From NCBI RefSeq assembly GCF_001282625.1, contig NZ_CTEJ01000001.1, positions 124,001-188,000 on the forward strand: a stretch of DNA of 64,000 nt, given 5' to 3'. The notes below the pieces were generated by a model. That model had not been told where the DNA came from. It searched no databases and saw only the letters and a program-made list of their open reading frames with translations. Within the stretch, counting starts at the first letter, position 1. Each line of letters starts with the position of its first letter. Both the position numbers and the translations under genes were made by a program. Source of the DNA: Lascolabacillus massiliensis (lineage in GTDB: Bacteria > Bacteroidota > Bacteroidia > Bacteroidales > Dysgonomonadaceae). Positions 35,164-46,630 of this stretch are shown one piece after another.

Positions 35164-38100
35164 TTATTCCTGAGAAATTGCTTCCTGGAACAGATTACTT
35201 CTTTTGTTTGCATTGATCTTCTCAAAATCTTCACGAGATCCAACAACAAGCTTGTCAAACTCTCTCTGACCGGTACCGGCAGGTATAAGATGCCCAACAA
35301 TAACGTTCTCTTTAAGTCCATCCAAAGTATCAACTTTACCATGAATAGCTGCATCGTTAAGTACTTTTGTTGTTTCCTGGAATGAAGCGGCAGACATAAA
35401 GCTGGTTGTTTGAAGAGCTGCACGGGTAATACCCTGTAATACCTGATTAGCTGTTGCAGGAACTGCATCACGTGCTTCCACTAGTTTCAAGTCACGACGT
35501 TTCAGAGAACTGTTCTCATCACGTAGTTTACGAACTGTAACAATCTGGCCTGGTTCGAATATTTGAGAATCACCCGCATCAGTAATTACTTTCTTACCCC
35601 AAGTGCGGTCATTTTCTTCCATAATTTCGAGTTTGTCAACCAGTTGCTGTTCTAAGAAACGAGTATCACCCGGATCAACAACCTCAACTTTACGCATCAT
35701 CTGTCGTACTATTACTTCAAAGTGCTTATCATTAATCTTAACACCTTGCAGACGATAAACATCCTGAACTTCGTTCACAATATACTCCTGTACAGCCGTA
35801 GGCCCTTTAATTGCCAGTATATCAGCCGGAGTAATTGCGCCTTCTGAAAGAGGCATACCAGCACGGATATAGTCATTTTCCTGAACAAGTATCTGCTTGG
35901 ACAATGGAACAAGATATTTTTTAACTTCACCTGTTTTTGAAGTAACTGAAATTTCCTGATTACCTCTCTTGATCTTACCAAAAGATACCTCACCATCAAT
36001 TTCGGTTACAACAGCAGGGTTAGAAGGATTACGTGCTTCAAATAACTCAGTAACTCGTGGTAAACCTCCGGTGATGTCACCAGATTTTCCAACTGCACGA
36101 GGTATTTTTACTAACGTATCACCAGCTTTAATAACATCATTCTCATTTTTAACAATGTGAGAACCTAAAGGTAGTGTATATGTTCTTAAAATATCATCGT
36201 TCTCATCAACAATATGTGCAGATGGAGCTTTTGTTTTATCCCTAGATTCAATAATTACCTTTTCTTTCAACCCTGTCTGTTCGTCAGATTCAACCTTATA
36301 AGTAAGGTTTTCGGTAAAGTTTTCGAAACGGATTCTACCAGATGCTTCAGATACAATTACTGCATTGAATGGATCCCATTCACATATCAGATCACCTTTT
36401 TTAATTTTGTCACCCTGATTGAAGTAGAGTTTAGAACCGTAAGGTACGTTATGAGAAAGTAATACAATTTTTGTATTTGGATCGATAATTCTCATTTCCA
36501 TCAAACGGCTTACAACAACTTTGTATGGTTTGCCTTCTGAGTCAGCTGTTTCTACAAAGCGTAGTTCTTCAAACTCAACAATACCATCATATTTTGCTAT
36601 TATTCTACTTTCTGCAGCTATGTTAGATGCGATACCCCCAACGTGGAATGTTCTAAGTGTAAGCTGAGTTCCCGGCTCACCAATTGACTGAGCAGCAATA
36701 ACACCAACAGCTTCACCTTTTTGAACCATATGACCGGTTGCAAGGTTTCTACCATAACATTTAGCACATACTCCATGTGATGATTCACAAGTCAGAACTG
36801 ATCTTATTTCAACACGTTCAATCGGAGATTCTTCTATTTTCTTAGCAATTTCTTCTGTAATTTCTTCACCTGAATTTACGATAATTTCTCCAGTGTTAGG
36901 ATGCTGTACATCATGTACAGAGACACGACCAAGAATACGTTCATACAGAGAAGCAATTACCTCTTCGTTATTCTTAATAGCTGTTGCTGTTAAACCTCTT
37001 AAAGTGCCACAGTCAACTTCATTTACAATAACATCCTGAGATACGTCAACCAGACGGCGTGTCAGATAACCAGCGTCAGCTGTTTTAAGAGCTGTATCCG
37101 CAAGACCTTTACGAGCACCGTGAGTAGAGATGAAATACTCAAGAACCGACAGACCTTCTTTAAAGTTAGCGAGAATTGGGTTTTCAATAATCTGAGAACC
37201 TTCAGCACCACTTTTTTGAGGTTTCGCCATCAATCCACGCATACCTGATAACTGTCTGATCTGTTCACGCGAACCACGCGCTCCAGAATCAAGCATCATG
37301 TAAACAGAGTTGAATCCCTGGTCATCTTCAGATAATTGTTTCATCAGAATATTCGACAGCTTGGAGTTAATATGTGTCCATGTGTCAATAATCTGGTTAT
37401 AACGTTCATTATAGGTAATGAATCCCATATTGTAGTTCTCAAGAATCTGCTCAACCTCGTCATAACCTTGCTGAATAAGAGATTCTTTCTCTTTTGGTAT
37501 AATTACATCTTCAAGATTGAATGATAATCCTCCCTTGAATGCCATTTTATAACCGAGGTCCTTAATATCATCAAGATACTGAGCAGTACGTGCAACACCA
37601 CAAGTTTTTATAACCTTTCCAATAATATCGCGAAGAGATTTTTTAGAAAGCAGTTCGTTTACATATCCCACCTCTTTTGGAATAGCCTCATTTGTAATAA
37701 CACGGCCTACAGTAGTTTCGTGCATTTTACGAATCGGATTTCCTTCTTCGTCAATATCATCAACAATTACCTTAACAAGAGCATGAATATCTACTGCTCC
37801 TTCGTTATAAGCAATTATAGCTTCTTCTTCACCATAGAAAATCATTCCTTCTCCTTTAGCACCCGGACGTATTTTTGTAATATAGTATAGTCCGAGAACC
37901 ATGTCCTGTGAAGGAACTGTAATTGGTGCACCGTTAGCCGGATTAAGAATATTATGAGAAGCAAGCATCAATAGCTGAGCTTCAAGAATTGCTTCATTTC
38001 CAAGAGGAAGGTGAACAGCCATCTGGTCACCATCAAAGTCCGCGTTAAACGCAGTACATGCAAGTGGGTGCAACTGAATTGCTTTACCCTCGATAAGTTT

Positions 38101-39450
38101 TGGCTGGAAAGCCTGAATACCCAATCTGTGAAGGGTAGGGGCACGGTTCAGAAGAACCGGGTGTCCTTTCATCACATATTCAAGTATATCGTAAACAACA
38201 GGCTCTTTCCTGTCAACAATCTTTTTAGCAGACTTAACTGTTTTAACAATACCTCTTTCTATTAACTTACGGATAATAAACGGTTTGTATAATTCAGCTG
38301 CCATGTCCTTAGGAAGACCACATTCATGCATCTTAAGCTCCGGACCAACCACAATAACCGAACGGGCAGAGTAGTCCACACGTTTTCCAAGTAAGTTTTG
38401 ACGGAAACGCCCCTGTTTTCCTTTTAAACTGTCAGATAGAGATTTCAACGGACGGTTTGATTCAGTTTTAATTGCACTCGATTTACGAGAGTTGTCAAAT
38501 AATGAATCTACCGATTCCTGAAGCATACGTTTCTCATTTCTGAGGATCACATCAGGAGCCTTAATATCGATCAACCTTTTCAGACGATTATTACGTATGA
38601 TAACCCTGCGATAAAGGTCATTCAAGTCTGATGTGGCAAATCTTCCTCCATCAAGAGGAACCAGTGGCCTGAGATCAGGTGGAATAACAGGAATTACCTT
38701 CATTATCATCCACTCAGGCTTATTAATATTTTTTGAACCACGGAAGGCCTCTACTACCTGTAGTTGCTTAAGTGCTTCATTCTTACGTTGCTGAGAAGTT
38801 TCAGTATTTGCTTTGTGACGCAGTTGATTTGCCAGTTTGTCAAGATTTATTCTTTCAAGCAGGCTCAACAGTGCTTCTGCACCCATCTTAGCAATAAATT
38901 TATTTGGATCGGAATCTTCTAGAAGTTGATTCTCCTTTGGAATTGAGTCCAGATATTCAAGATATTCATCTTCTGTCAAAAGATCTTTTTCCGACAATTT
39001 GTCCTCAAGAATACCAGGCTGGATTACGACATATCTTTCGTAATAAATAATTGTATCCAGTTTTTTTGTTGGTATACCTAACAGATAACCTATTTTATTA
39101 GGTAATGATCTAAAATACCATATATGAGCAACAGGAACTACCAGATGGATATGTCCCGTACGTTCGCGACGCACCTTTTTTTCTGTAACTTCTACACCGC
39201 AACGATCACACACGATACCCTTATAACGAATTCTTTTATATTTTCCGCAGTGACATTCGTAATCTTTTACTGGACCGAATATACGTTCGCAAAATAATCC
39301 GTCACGTTCAGGTTTGTATGTACGGTAGTTAATTGTTTCCGGCTTTAAAACTTCGCCATAAGAGTTTTCAAGAACTTTTTCCGGTGAAGCCAGACTGATC
39401 GTAATTTTTGAAAAGTTACTCTTTATTTTATTCTCTTTTCTATATGCCAT
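35164..39450 (-). CDS. rpoC: RNA polymerase subunit beta'
   Basis: The protein has 1428 residues, full length. The N-terminal zinc site is in [22 protein letters not shown]. The catalytic Mg2+ site is [12 protein letters not shown], and the trigger-loop/bridge-helix segments are [11 protein letters not shown] and [17 protein letters not shown]. The second zinc site is [13 protein letters not shown]. It forms the active centre of RNA polymerase with RpoB. It is the last gene of the operon, 91 bp after rpoB, with a hairpin in that gap. The length is typical of Bacteroidota beta' without large lineage inserts. Confidence 0.98.
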   Translation of the reverse strand: MAYRKENKIKSNFSKITISLASPEKVLENSYGEVLKPETINYRTYKPERDGLFCERIFGPVKDYECHCGKYKRIRYKGIVCDRCGVEVTEKKVRRERTGHIHLVVPVAHIWYFRSLPNKIGYLLGIPTKKLDTIIYYERYVVIQPGILEDKLSEKDLLTEDEYLEYLDSIPKENQLLEDSDPNKFIAKMGAEALLSLLERINLDKLANQLRHKANTETSQQRKNEALKQLQVVEAFRGSKNINKPEWMIMKVIPVIPPDLRPLVPLDGGRFATSDLNDLYRRVIIRNNRLKRLIDIKAPDVILRNEKRMLQESVDSLFDNSRKSSAIKTESNRPLKSLSDSLKGKQGRFRQNLLGKRVDYSARSVIVVGPELKMHECGLPKDMAAELYKPFIIRKLIERGIVKTVKSAKKIVDRKEPVVYDILEYVMKGHPVLLNRAPTLHRLGIQAFQPKLIEGKAIQLHPLACTAFNADFDGDQMAVHLPLGNEAILEAQLLMLASHNILNPANGAPITVPSQDMVLGLYYITKIRPGAKGEGMIFYGEEEAIIAYNEGAVDIHALVKVIVDDIDEEGNPIRKMHETTVGRVITNEAIPKEVGYVNELLSKKSLRDIIGKVIKTCGVARTAQYLDDIKDLGYKMAFKGGLSFNLEDVIIPKEKESLIQQGYDEVEQILENYNMGFITYNERYNQIIDTWTHINSKLSNILMKQLSEDDQGFNSVYMMLDSGARGSREQIRQLSGMRGLMAKPQKSGAEGSQIIENPILANFKEGLSVLEYFISTHGARKGLADTALKTADAGYLTRRLVDVSQDVIVNEVDCGTLRGLTATAIKNNEEVIASLYERILGRVSVHDVQHPNTGEIIVNSGEEITEEIAKKIEESPIERVEIRSVLTCESSHGVCAKCYGRNLATGHMVQKGEAVGVIAAQSIGEPGTQLTLRTFHVGGIASNIAAESRIIAKYDGIVEFEELRFVETADSEGKPYKVVVSRLMEMRIIDPNTKIVLLSHNVPYGSKLYFNQGDKIKKGDLICEWDPFNAVIVSEASGRIRFENFTENLTYKVESDEQTGLKEKVIIESRDKTKAPSAHIVDENDDILRTYTLPLGSHIVKNENDVIKAGDTLVKIPRAVGKSGDITGGLPRVTELFEARNPSNPAVVTEIDGEVSFGKIKRGNQEISVTSKTGEVKKYLVPLSKQILVQENDYIRAGMPLSEGAITPADILAIKGPTAVQEYIVNEVQDVYRLQGVKINDKHFEVIVRQMMRKVEVVDPGDTRFLEQQLVDKLEIMEENDRTWGKKVITDAGDSQIFEPGQIVTVRKLRDENSSLKRRDLKLVEARDAVPATANQVLQGITRAALQTTSFMSAASFQETTKVLNDAAIHGKVDTLDGLKENVIVGHLIPAGTGQREFDKLVVGSREDFEKINANKRSNLFQEAISQE

Positions 39451-39496
39451 AATAACCTTTATAAAGAGTTATAATTTTTTGTTTGAATCTCCTGAA

Positions 39497-39528
39497 GATG
39501 ATTATGCAGATAAACTGCAATAATCATC
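39497..39528 (-). other. Intercistronic hairpin between rpoB and rpoC
   Basis: GATGATTA-TGCAG (39497-39509) pairs with CTGCA-a-TAATCATC (39515-39528) around a 5-nt loop, a 13-bp stem with one bulge. No U-tract follows on the minus strand (TTCAGGAG), so termination is unlikely. RNA processing, stabilisation or translational spacing is more plausible. Confidence 0.65.
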
Positions 39529-39541
39529 CATCGGTGAAAAA

Positions 39542-42500
39542 TTAATCGAGAGAGATGTCTAGTCCCAATCCCTGAAGCTCATGAATAAGTACATTGAGCG
39601 ACTCAGGTATACCCGGCTGAGGCATTGCCTCACCCTTAACTATTGCTTCATATGCTTTGGAACGTCCAACAACATCATCCGATTTAACAGTAAGAATTTC
39701 CTGAAGAATGTGAGAAGCTCCAAATGCTTCAAGTGCCCACACCTCCATCTCACCAAAACGCTGACCTCCGAACTGAGCTTTACCACCCAACGGCTGCTGT
39801 GTAATAAGTGAATATGGTCCAATAGAACGTGCATGCATTTTATCTTCAACCATATGACCAAGCTTAAGCATATAAATAATTCCTACTGTAGCCGGCTGGT
39901 CAAATCTTTCACCTGTCCCACCGTCATACAAATAAGTTTTTCCATATGCAGGAATACCAGCTTTATCTGTCCACTCATTCATGTCTTCCAATTGAGCGCC
40001 ATCAAAAATTGGGGTAGCGAATTTAACTCCCAGCTGTTTTCCTGACCAGCCTAATACAGTTTCAAAAATCTGTCCAAGGTTCATACGTGATGGTACACCC
40101 AGAGGATTTAAAACGATATCAACAGGTGTTCCGTCTGCTAAGAAAGGCATATCTTCCTGGCGAACAATTTTTGAAACGATACCTTTATTACCGTGTCGAC
40201 CCGCCATTTTATCTCCCACCTGTATTTTGCGCTTTTTAGCAACATACACTTTAGCACTTTGCATAATACCTGATGGCAATTCGTCTCCAATTGTCAGGTC
40301 AAAACGCTTACGTTTAAGTTCTGCATCAAGTTCTTTAAACCTGCGCAAATAATTGATAACCGTTGCACGTATAAGTGTATTCTTATGAGTATCTGTAGTC
40401 CATTTATTTAACTGAACAGATTGATAATCTATGTCAGATAAAATCTTTGGAGTAAATTTAGCACCTTTAGGAACGATATCAATATTGGTGTAATCTTTCA
40501 CTCCGGCAGAAGTTTTGCCATCAGTCAGCTTAATAAGCTTTTCTATCAGAATTTTTCTTAACTCTTCAAATTTTGCCTCATACTCTTCATCCAGTTTTGG
40601 GAGTATAGCTTTATTTGAAAGTTTAGTCTTGCCTTTCTTGGATGCTTTAGAGAATAGATTTGTATGAATAACTACCCCTTTAAGAGAAGGAGATGCTTTT
40701 AGTGATGCATCTTTAACATCACCTGCCTTATCACCGAATATAGCACGAAGTAATTTCTCTTCCGGAGATGGATCTGATTCACCTTTAGGAGTAATCTTAC
40801 CAATAAGAATATCACCAGGTTTAATTCTGGCACCAACTCTTACGATTCCTCTCTCATCAAGATCTTTGGTTGCCTCTTCACTTACGTTTGGAATGTCCGA
40901 AGTAAGTTCTTCCATACCTCTCTTGGTTTCACGAACCTCGAGTGAGAACTCCTCAACGTGAACAGATGTAAATACATCTTCACTAACCATTCTCTCGTTA
41001 AGTACAATAGCATCCTCAAAGTTATAACCTTTCCAAGGCATGAAAGCCACTTTAAGGTTCTTACCTAATGCCAGTTCACCATTTTCAGTAGCATAACCTT
41101 CTGTTAGAATCTCTCCAGCTTTAACTTGCTGACCTACACTGCAAATAGGACGGAGGTCAACAGTTGTATTCTGGTTTGTCTTACGGAATTTAGGTATATT
41201 ATAAGTCTTTTCTGAATCTTCGAAGCTGGTGAATTCTTCTTCTTCAGTTCTCTCATATTTAATCTTAATAGTTGTTGCATCAACATATGTAATAACCCCA
41301 TTACCTTCAGCTACTATCTGGGTTCTGGAGTCTTTAATTACATTTCCTTCAATACCAGTTCCCACGATCGGGGCTTCAGTACGAATAAGTGGAACAGCCT
41401 GGCGCATCATATTTGAACCCATGAGAGCACGGTTAGCATCATCATGTTCAAGGAATGGAATAAGTGATGCGGCTATAGATGCAATCTGCATTGGAGATAC
41501 ATCCATCAGATCCACCTCTTCAGGTGCAACTACCGGGTAGTCTGCATCTTGTCTTGATTTAACCCTTGGATTTATAAAACGGCCATTTTCATCAAGTGGA
41601 GCATTACCCTGTGCAATAATTTTTTCTTCTTCCTCTTCCGCTGCTAAATAAATGATATCTTCATTATTTATATTTACGACACCATTCTCAGCTTTACGAT
41701 ATGGAGTCTCAATGAAACCAAGATCATTAATTTTTGCATAAACGCAAAGTGATGAAATAAGTCCGATATTTGGACCTTCAGGAGTTTCAATAGGACAGAG
41801 ACGGCCATAGTGAGTAAAATGAACGTCACGCACTTCAAAACCGGCACGCTCACGTGATAAACCGCCTGGCCCTAGTGCTGATAAACGTCTTTTGTGTGTA
41901 ATTTCGGCAAGAGGATTCGTTTGATCCATAAACTGCGATAAAGCATTCGTTCCGAAGAATGTATTAATTACGGAAGAAATTGTTTTCGCATTAATTAGAT
42001 CAATAGGTGTAAACACCTCGTTATCCCTTACGTTCATCCTTTCACGGATAATACGTGCCATACGAGTTAAACCTATACCGAATTGAGTATATAACTGCTC
42101 ACCAACAGTTCTTACACGTCTGTTGCTTAAGTGGTCAATATCATCTACAACCGCTTTAGAGTTAATTAATTCGATAAGGTACTTTATAATCTCAATAATA
42201 TCTTCTTTCGTGAGTACACGAATATCATCTGCGATATTAAGATTGAGTTTCTTATTTATTCTGTATCGTCCCACATCACCTAAGTCATATCTCTTTTCGG
42301 AGAAGAATAGGTTGTTTATAACTTCTCGTGCACTTGAATCATCTGCTGGCTCAGCGCTACGTAATAGACGATAAATGTGTTTAATAGCATCAATTTCCGA
42401 GTTGCTCGGGTCTTTCTGCAGAGTATTATAAATTATAGAGTAGTCAATTGAATTGGATGCCTCTTTATGTAGAAGAATATAAGATACACCAGATTCAATA

Positions 42501-43354
42501 ATTTCATCTATATGCTCTTGTTCAAGAATTGTTTCACGTTCAATGATTACCTCATTTCTTTCGATTGAAGTAACTTCACCCGTATCTTCATCCACAAAAT
42601 CTTCCATCCAGGATTTCAAGACACGTGCAGCTAGTTTACGGCCTAAAACTTTCTTCAGGTTTGTTTTATTTGCTTTTACCTCTTCAGCAAGATCAAATAT
42701 TTCAAGAATATCTTTATCATTCTCAAACCCAATGGCACGTAAAAGAGTAGTAACAGGTAATTTCTTTTTCCTATCTATATAGGCGTACATTACGTTGTTG
42801 ATATCCGTTGCAAATTCTATCCATGATCCTCTAAAAGGAATAACACGGGCAGAATACAGAACACTTCCATTCGCATGAAGGCTCTGTCCAAAGAACACGC
42901 CCGGCGAACGGTGAAGCTGTGAAACGATAACACGTTCCGCACCGTTAATAACAAATGTACCCTTCTCGGTCATATAGGGTATAGTTCCCAGATAAACATC
43001 TTGAATGACCGGTGTAAAATCCTCGTGGTCAGGGTCAGTACAGTACAGATATAGTTTTGCTTTTAGTGGCACACTATAAGTCAGTCCTCTGTCAACGCAC
43101 TCATCTATAGAATAGCGTGGAGGATCAACATAGTAATCTAAAAACTCAAGTACAAAATTGTTTCGGGTATCTGTGATTGGGAAATTTTCCGTGAAAACCT
43201 TATACAATCCTTCCTTTTTTCTGCTTTCCGGGGGTGTGTCGAGTTGGATAAAATCCTGAAATGATTGTAACTGAACTTCCAAAAAGTCTGGGAAGTCAAG
43301 CGGATTTTTAATCGACGCAAAATTTATTCTTTGATTAGCTTTGTTTGAAGACAT
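39542..43354 (-). CDS. rpoB: RNA polymerase subunit beta
   Basis: The protein has 1270 residues, the normal length for the phylum. It holds the rifampicin-pocket region [47 protein letters not shown], with sensitive-type residues by eye (Asp, His and Ser at the usual positions). Also present are [15 protein letters not shown] and the C-terminal clamp-associated [17 protein letters not shown]. It pairs with RpoC to form the catalytic core. It follows rplL after 97 bp containing an attenuator-like hairpin. Confidence 0.98.
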   Translation of the reverse strand: MSSNKANQRINFASIKNPLDFPDFLEVQLQSFQDFIQLDTPPESRKKEGLYKVFTENFPITDTRNNFVLEFLDYYVDPPRYSIDECVDRGLTYSVPLKAKLYLYCTDPDHEDFTPVIQDVYLGTIPYMTEKGTFVINGAERVIVSQLHRSPGVFFGQSLHANGSVLYSARVIPFRGSWIEFATDINNVMYAYIDRKKKLPVTTLLRAIGFENDKDILEIFDLAEEVKANKTNLKKVLGRKLAARVLKSWMEDFVDEDTGEVTSIERNEVIIERETILEQEHIDEIIESGVSYILLHKEASNSIDYSIIYNTLQKDPSNSEIDAIKHIYRLLRSAEPADDSSAREVINNLFFSEKRYDLGDVGRYRINKKLNLNIADDIRVLTKEDIIEIIKYLIELINSKAVVDDIDHLSNRRVRTVGEQLYTQFGIGLTRMARIIRERMNVRDNEVFTPIDLINAKTISSVINTFFGTNALSQFMDQTNPLAEITHKRRLSALGPGGLSRERAGFEVRDVHFTHYGRLCPIETPEGPNIGLISSLCVYAKINDLGFIETPYRKAENGVVNINNEDIIYLAAEEEEEKIIAQGNAPLDENGRFINPRVKSRQDADYPVVAPEEVDLMDVSPMQIASIAASLIPFLEHDDANRALMGSNMMRQAVPLIRTEAPIVGTGIEGNVIKDSRTQIVAEGNGVITYVDATTIKIKYERTEEEEFTSFEDSEKTYNIPKFRKTNQNTTVDLRPICSVGQQVKAGEILTEGYATENGELALGKNLKVAFMPWKGYNFEDAIVLNERMVSEDVFTSVHVEEFSLEVRETKRGMEELTSDIPNVSEEATKDLDERGIVRVGARIKPGDILIGKITPKGESDPSPEEKLLRAIFGDKAGDVKDASLKASPSLKGVVIHTNLFSKASKKGKTKLSNKAILPKLDEEYEAKFEELRKILIEKLIKLTDGKTSAGVKDYTNIDIVPKGAKFTPKILSDIDYQSVQLNKWTTDTHKNTLIRATVINYLRRFKELDAELKRKRFDLTIGDELPSGIMQSAKVYVAKKRKIQVGDKMAGRHGNKGIVSKIVRQEDMPFLADGTPVDIVLNPLGVPSRMNLGQIFETVLGWSGKQLGVKFATPIFDGAQLEDMNEWTDKAGIPAYGKTYLYDGGTGERFDQPATVGIIYMLKLGHMVEDKMHARSIGPYSLITQQPLGGKAQFGGQRFGEMEVWALEAFGASHILQEILTVKSDDVVGRSKAYEAIVKGEAMPQPGIPESLNVLIHELQGLGLDISLD

Positions 43355-43393
43355 GGGGATGAATTTATGAACCTAATATATATTGACAGAAAA

Positions 43394-43427
43394 GGTTAAG
43401 AACCTTCAGTGCTGAAGATTCCTAACC
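43394..43427 (-). promoter_or_regulatory. Attenuator or processing hairpin between rplL and rpoB
   Basis: On the minus strand GGTTA-g-GAA-t-CTTCAG pairs with CTGAAG-g-TTC-t-TAACC, then TTTTCTGT. The stem is 14 bp with two internal mismatches. In E. coli the same gap holds a partial terminator and an RNase III site that lower rpoBC relative to rplJL; a similar role is likely here. Confidence 0.6.
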
Positions 43428-43451
43428 GAATAAACCTAATATAGGTATATG

Positions 43452-43829
43452 CTATTTAAGTTCAACTTCTGCTCCAGCCTCTTCAAGTTGTTTTTTCAAA
43501 GCGTCAGCTTCGTCTTTTGTTACACCTTTTTTCAATTCACTTGGAGCAGCGTCAACTAGATCTTTAGCTTCTTTAAGCCCTAGTCCGGTAAGTTCTTTAA
43601 CCGCTTTAACAACTGCAAGTTTTGCAGTGCCAGCGCTCTTAAGAATTACATCGAATGAATTCTTTTCTTCAGCAGCGGCTTCTTCACCACCTACAGGTCC
43701 TGCAGCAACAGCAACAGCTGCAGCAGCTGGTTCAATACCGTACTCAGTTTTTAAAATTTCGGCTAGTTCATTAACCTCTTTTACAGTTAAGTTAACCAGG
43801 TCTTCAGCAAATTTTTTTAAGTCTGCCAT
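43452..43829 (-). CDS. rplL: Ribosomal protein bL12 (L7/L12)
   Basis: The protein has 125 residues. An N-terminal dimerisation helix ([26 protein letters not shown]) is followed by an Ala/Gly/Glu-rich hinge (about 35-53). The C-terminal domain [38 protein letters not shown] recruits translation GTPases. It is present in several copies on the ribosomal stalk via L10, whose gene is immediately upstream. Confidence 0.98.
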   Translation of the reverse strand: MADLKKFAEDLVNLTVKEVNELAEILKTEYGIEPAAAAVAVAAGPVGGEEAAAEEKNSFDVILKSAGTAKLAVVKAVKELTGLGLKEAKDLVDAAPSELKKGVTKDEADALKKQLEEAGAEVELK

Positions 43830-43910
43830 TTTTTGTATTTGTTTAAATTGATTACTAATTCTGTTTGTTGTCTGAAAAATTTATTTTCAATAAATTATTC
43901 GGATCTTTAA

Positions 43911-44429
43911 TTAAGATTCTCTTTCCGACAGAGTTTTCAGAACTCCGTGTATAGTATTACCGCCGGATTGGAGTGCTGAGATAACATTCTTAGCAGGAGA
44001 TTGTAATAATCCAATAACATCTCCAATAAGCTCTGTTTTGCTCTTGATGTTTACAAGGTCTTTCAGTGTGTTTGCTCCAATAAAGAAGCTTTCCTGAACA
44101 TAAGCACCTTTAAATACAGGTATCTTATCTGCCTTATGTTTATCAATTAGCTTAGCAGGAGCATTTGCTACATCAGAGAACATAATAGCTGTATTTCCTT
44201 TTAATACAGGATACAGCTCTTCATAGTTCTTATCTAATGATTCGAATGCTTTTTGCAATAAGGTATTCTTAACAACTACCAGCTTAATATCTTCAGTGTT
44301 ACATTCTCTTCTTAATATACTCGTTTTCTCTGCATTTAATGTTGCAATGTCTGTGAGATAGAAGTTTTCGTATTTCTGCAGATCAGCTGATATTTGCTCT
44401 ATTATTCGTTTTTTATCTTCCTTTTTCAT
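43911..44429 (-). CDS. rplJ: Ribosomal protein uL10
   Basis: The protein has 172 residues, the normal length. MKKEDKKRIIEQISADLQKYENFYLTD is the L10 N-terminus; the central KVVVKNTL-type segment here reads KLVVVKNTLLQKAF. The C-terminal helix that binds L7/L12 dimers is present (ISALQSGGNTIHGVLKTLSERES). It anchors the stalk to 23S rRNA. Only 12 bp separate it from rplA, so the classic long rplJ leader for L10 autoregulation is absent. Confidence 0.97.
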   Translation of the reverse strand: MKKEDKKRIIEQISADLQKYENFYLTDIATLNAEKTSILRRECNTEDIKLVVVKNTLLQKAFESLDKNYEELYPVLKGNTAIMFSDVANAPAKLIDKHKADKIPVFKGAYVQESFFIGANTLKDLVNIKSKTELIGDVIGLLQSPAKNVISALQSGGNTIHGVLKTLSERES

Positions 44430-44441
44430 TGATTTCCTTTT

Positions 44442-45143
44442 TTAATTGGTTTCTTCTAATGATTTTGTATCCAGTTTAATACCGGGACTCATTGTACTAG
44501 AAAGATAAACGCTCTTAATATAAGTACCTTTTGCTGCTGACGGTTTCAATTTGATCAACGTTTGGATAAATTCTCTAGCGTTGTCTCGAATCTGTTCCGG
44601 CGTAAATGATACTTTTCCTATAGAAGTATGAATAATACCGGCTTTATCAACTTTAAAGTCGATTTTACCCTGTTTAACTTCCTTCACAGCAGTTGCTACG
44701 TCGGGAGTTACAGTACCGCTCTTTGGGTTAGGCATAAGACCACGTGGACCTAATATACGGCCAAGTGCACCTATTTTACCCATAATTTGCGGTTGAGTGA
44801 TTATAACATCAATATCTGTCCAACCACCCTTAATTTTTTCGATATATTCATCCAGTCCTACGTAGTCGGCACCAGCTTCTTTAGCTTGGGCTTCGACCTC
44901 CGGAGAACACAATACAAGAACTCTTACTTGTTTTCCTGTTCCGTGTGGAAGAGATGCAACACCTCTTACCATTTGGTTAGCTTTACGTGGATCCACGCCT
45001 AGGCGTACATCGATATCAACAGAAGCATCAAATTTAGTTGTAGTAATTTCTTTAACCAGAACTGCTGCCTCTTTTAGTGAATAGGCTTTCCCCACTTCAA
45101 TTTTACTTAAAGCTAACTTTTGATTTTTTGTAAGTTTACTCAT
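44442..45143 (-). CDS. rplA: Ribosomal protein uL1
   Basis: The protein has 233 residues. Canonical motifs include [58 protein letters not shown] and [17 protein letters not shown]. It binds the L1 stalk of 23S rRNA and in many bacteria represses rplK-rplA translation. It is 15 bp after rplK. No mimic of the L1-binding rRNA helix was recognised in front of rplK. Confidence 0.98.
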   Translation of the reverse strand: MSKLTKNQKLALSKIEVGKAYSLKEAAVLVKEITTTKFDASVDIDVRLGVDPRKANQMVRGVASLPHGTGKQVRVLVLCSPEVEAQAKEAGADYVGLDEYIEKIKGGWTDIDVIITQPQIMGKIGALGRILGPRGLMPNPKSGTVTPDVATAVKEVKQGKIDFKVDKAGIIHTSIGKVSFTPEQIRDNAREFIQTLIKLKPSAAKGTYIKSVYLSSTMSPGIKLDTKSLEETN

Positions 45144-45158
45144 GTCTCAATTGAAGTT

Positions 45159-45608
45159 TTAAATATTAATATTCTGAGGAAATTTCCCTTTTACTGTAAT
45201 ACCCATGCTTCGGGCCGTACCAGCTACCATTCTCATTGCAGACTCCAGTGTGAAACAGTTTAAGTCGGTCATTTTCTCGCGTGCAATAGCTTCAACCTGT
45301 TCCCAGGTAATTGCAGCTATTTTTAAGCGATTAGGTTCAGCTGAACCTCCCTTTGCTTTACTTGCTTCTAACAGTTGTACTGCAACCGGTGGTGTTTTAA
45401 CAATAAAATCAAACGACTTGTCGGCATAGTATGTAATTACCACTGGTAATATCTTACCGGCTTTGTCCTGAGTCCTGGCATTGAATTGCTTGCAGAAATC
45501 CATAATATTTAGTCCTTTCGAACCTAATGCAGGTCCTACGGGAGGTGATGGATTTGCAGCTCCTCCTTTAATTTGTAATTTTAGTTGTCCGGCAACTTCT
45601 TTAGCCAT
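45159..45608 (-). CDS. rplK: Ribosomal protein uL11
   Basis: The protein has 149 residues. [39 protein letters not shown] is the conserved N-terminal domain that contacts translation factors; the C-terminal domain ends [12 protein letters not shown] and binds the GTPase-centre rRNA. The usual proline pair that thiostrepton contacts ([10 protein letters not shown]) is kept. It follows nusG after 76 bp. Confidence 0.98.
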   Translation of the reverse strand: MAKEVAGQLKLQIKGGAANPSPPVGPALGSKGLNIMDFCKQFNARTQDKAGKILPVVITYYADKSFDFIVKTPPVAVQLLEASKAKGGSAEPNRLKIAAITWEQVEAIAREKMTDLNCFTLESAMRMVAGTARSMGITVKGKFPQNINI

Positions 45609-45684
45609 TTTCTTGATTTTAATTAATTGGGATTTTTCGAAACACTTTGAAGAATTTACAGAATCTGCGTAACCAAATATCTGA

Positions 45685-46227
45685 TTATTCTTTCTCTACT
45701 TGCATATAACTTAATTCCAGCAGCTGTTTTCTGCCGAAAATTTTAACCATCACTTTGAGTTTCTTTCTCTCGTCATTCACCTCTTCAACCACACCAGAGA
45801 AACTGCTGAAAGGACCGCTGATCACTTTAACATTTTCTCCAACATAGTATTTCATATCCATATCTTCGCCAGCTTCTTCCAATTCATCCATTGTGCCAAG
45901 AATACGCTTAACCTCCGACTCTTTTAAAGGTTGGGGGTTAGTTGTATTAGGCAGAAAACCGGCTACAAAATTGATATTCTTAAGTTCGTGAATAACCTCC
46001 CCTGTCAGTTCAGCTTCAATAAGTACATAGCCGGGAAGATAAGCGCGTTCTTTCATCACTTTTTTCCCGTTTCGCACCGTAAAAGTTTTCTCTGTAGGGA
46101 TTAAGACTTGAGAAATATATTTCCCCAAATCGGTTTTTTTTATCTCTGACTCAAGATATTCTTTGACCTTATTTTCCTTACCACTAACGGAACGCAAAAC
46201 GTACCATTTTTTTCTCTCTTCAGTCAT
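45685..46227 (-). CDS. nusG: Transcription elongation factor NusG
   Basis: The protein has 180 residues. The NGN domain starts [24 protein letters not shown] and includes [15 protein letters not shown]. The KOW domain at the end reads [50 protein letters not shown]. It binds the RNA polymerase clamp and couples transcription to translation or Rho. It is 18 bp downstream of secE, the universal order. Confidence 0.97.
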   Translation of the reverse strand: MTEERKKWYVLRSVSGKENKVKEYLESEIKKTDLGKYISQVLIPTEKTFTVRNGKKVMKERAYLPGYVLIEAELTGEVIHELKNINFVAGFLPNTTNPQPLKESEVKRILGTMDELEEAGEDMDMKYYVGENVKVISGPFSSFSGVVEEVNDERKKLKVMVKIFGRKQLLELSYMQVEKE

Positions 46228-46245
46228 TGTGTCTCTAATTCAGGA

Positions 46246-46437
46246 TTATAAAATACCGTAGAGGATTTTTAATATCCACTCAAATAAAGAATCTATTCCA
46301 AATACTACTAAGGCAATTATTATGGAAGCAATTAAAACAATCACCGTACTGCCGGATAGTTCTTCTTTGGATGGCCAGGATACCTTATGAACTAATTCTG
46401 TATAAGAATCCTTTATATATGCAACTATTTTTTTCAT
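46246..46437 (-). CDS. secE: Preprotein translocase subunit SecE
   Basis: The protein has 63 residues, the short single-helix form. The amphipathic segment SYTELVHKVSWPSKEELSGSTVIV carries the invariant VxWPs motif and is followed by a membrane helix (VLIASIIIALVVFGIDSLFEWIL). It clamps SecY in the inner membrane. It lies between tRNA-Trp and nusG. Confidence 0.96.
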   Translation of the reverse strand: MKKIVAYIKDSYTELVHKVSWPSKEELSGSTVIVLIASIIIALVVFGIDSLFEWILKILYGIL

Positions 46438-46457
46438 CTATTTCAGATCATTTCTAG

Positions 46458-46530
46458 CACGGGTCGAGAGACTCGAACTCCCGACACCTGGTTTTGGAGA
46501 CCAGTGCTCTACCAACTGAGCTAGACCCGT
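46458..46530 (-). tRNA. tRNA-Trp (anticodon CCA)
   Basis: A 73-nt cloverleaf: acceptor ACGGGTC/GACCCGT perfect, D-stem GCTC/GAGC, anticodon stem CTGGT/ACCAG with loop CTCCAAA, and T-arm CGGGAGTTCGAGTCTCTCG-like. The discriminator is G, as expected for Trp. It sits between tuf and secE, as in other Bacteroidota. Confidence 0.97.
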
Positions 46531-46536
46531 AAAGTT

Positions 46537-46576
46537 ACCCTCCTTATTTCTTCATAAAGAAGAAGGTTCGGAGGGT
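46537..46576 (-). other. Stem-loop between tuf and tRNA-Trp
   Basis: ACCCTCC (46537-46543) pairs with GGAGGGT (46570-46576), and inside TTCTTC (46548-46553) pairs with GAAGAA (46559-46564). No U-tract follows in the transcript direction, so it is more likely an RNA-processing or mRNA-stability element than a terminator. Confidence 0.6.
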
Positions 46577-46630
46577 CAATATTGATTATACTTTAATCTT
46601 TGTCAGTAAAGACAAATGATTTCGGTATTA

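Noticed and set aside
41229-41540. 103-residue frame antisense to rpoB
   Set aside because: Shadow of a strongly coding gene; Ser/Ile-rich composition and no domain.
44430-44441. L10 autoregulatory leader before rplJ
   Set aside because: Only 12 bp separate rplA and rplJ, too short for the usual structured leader.
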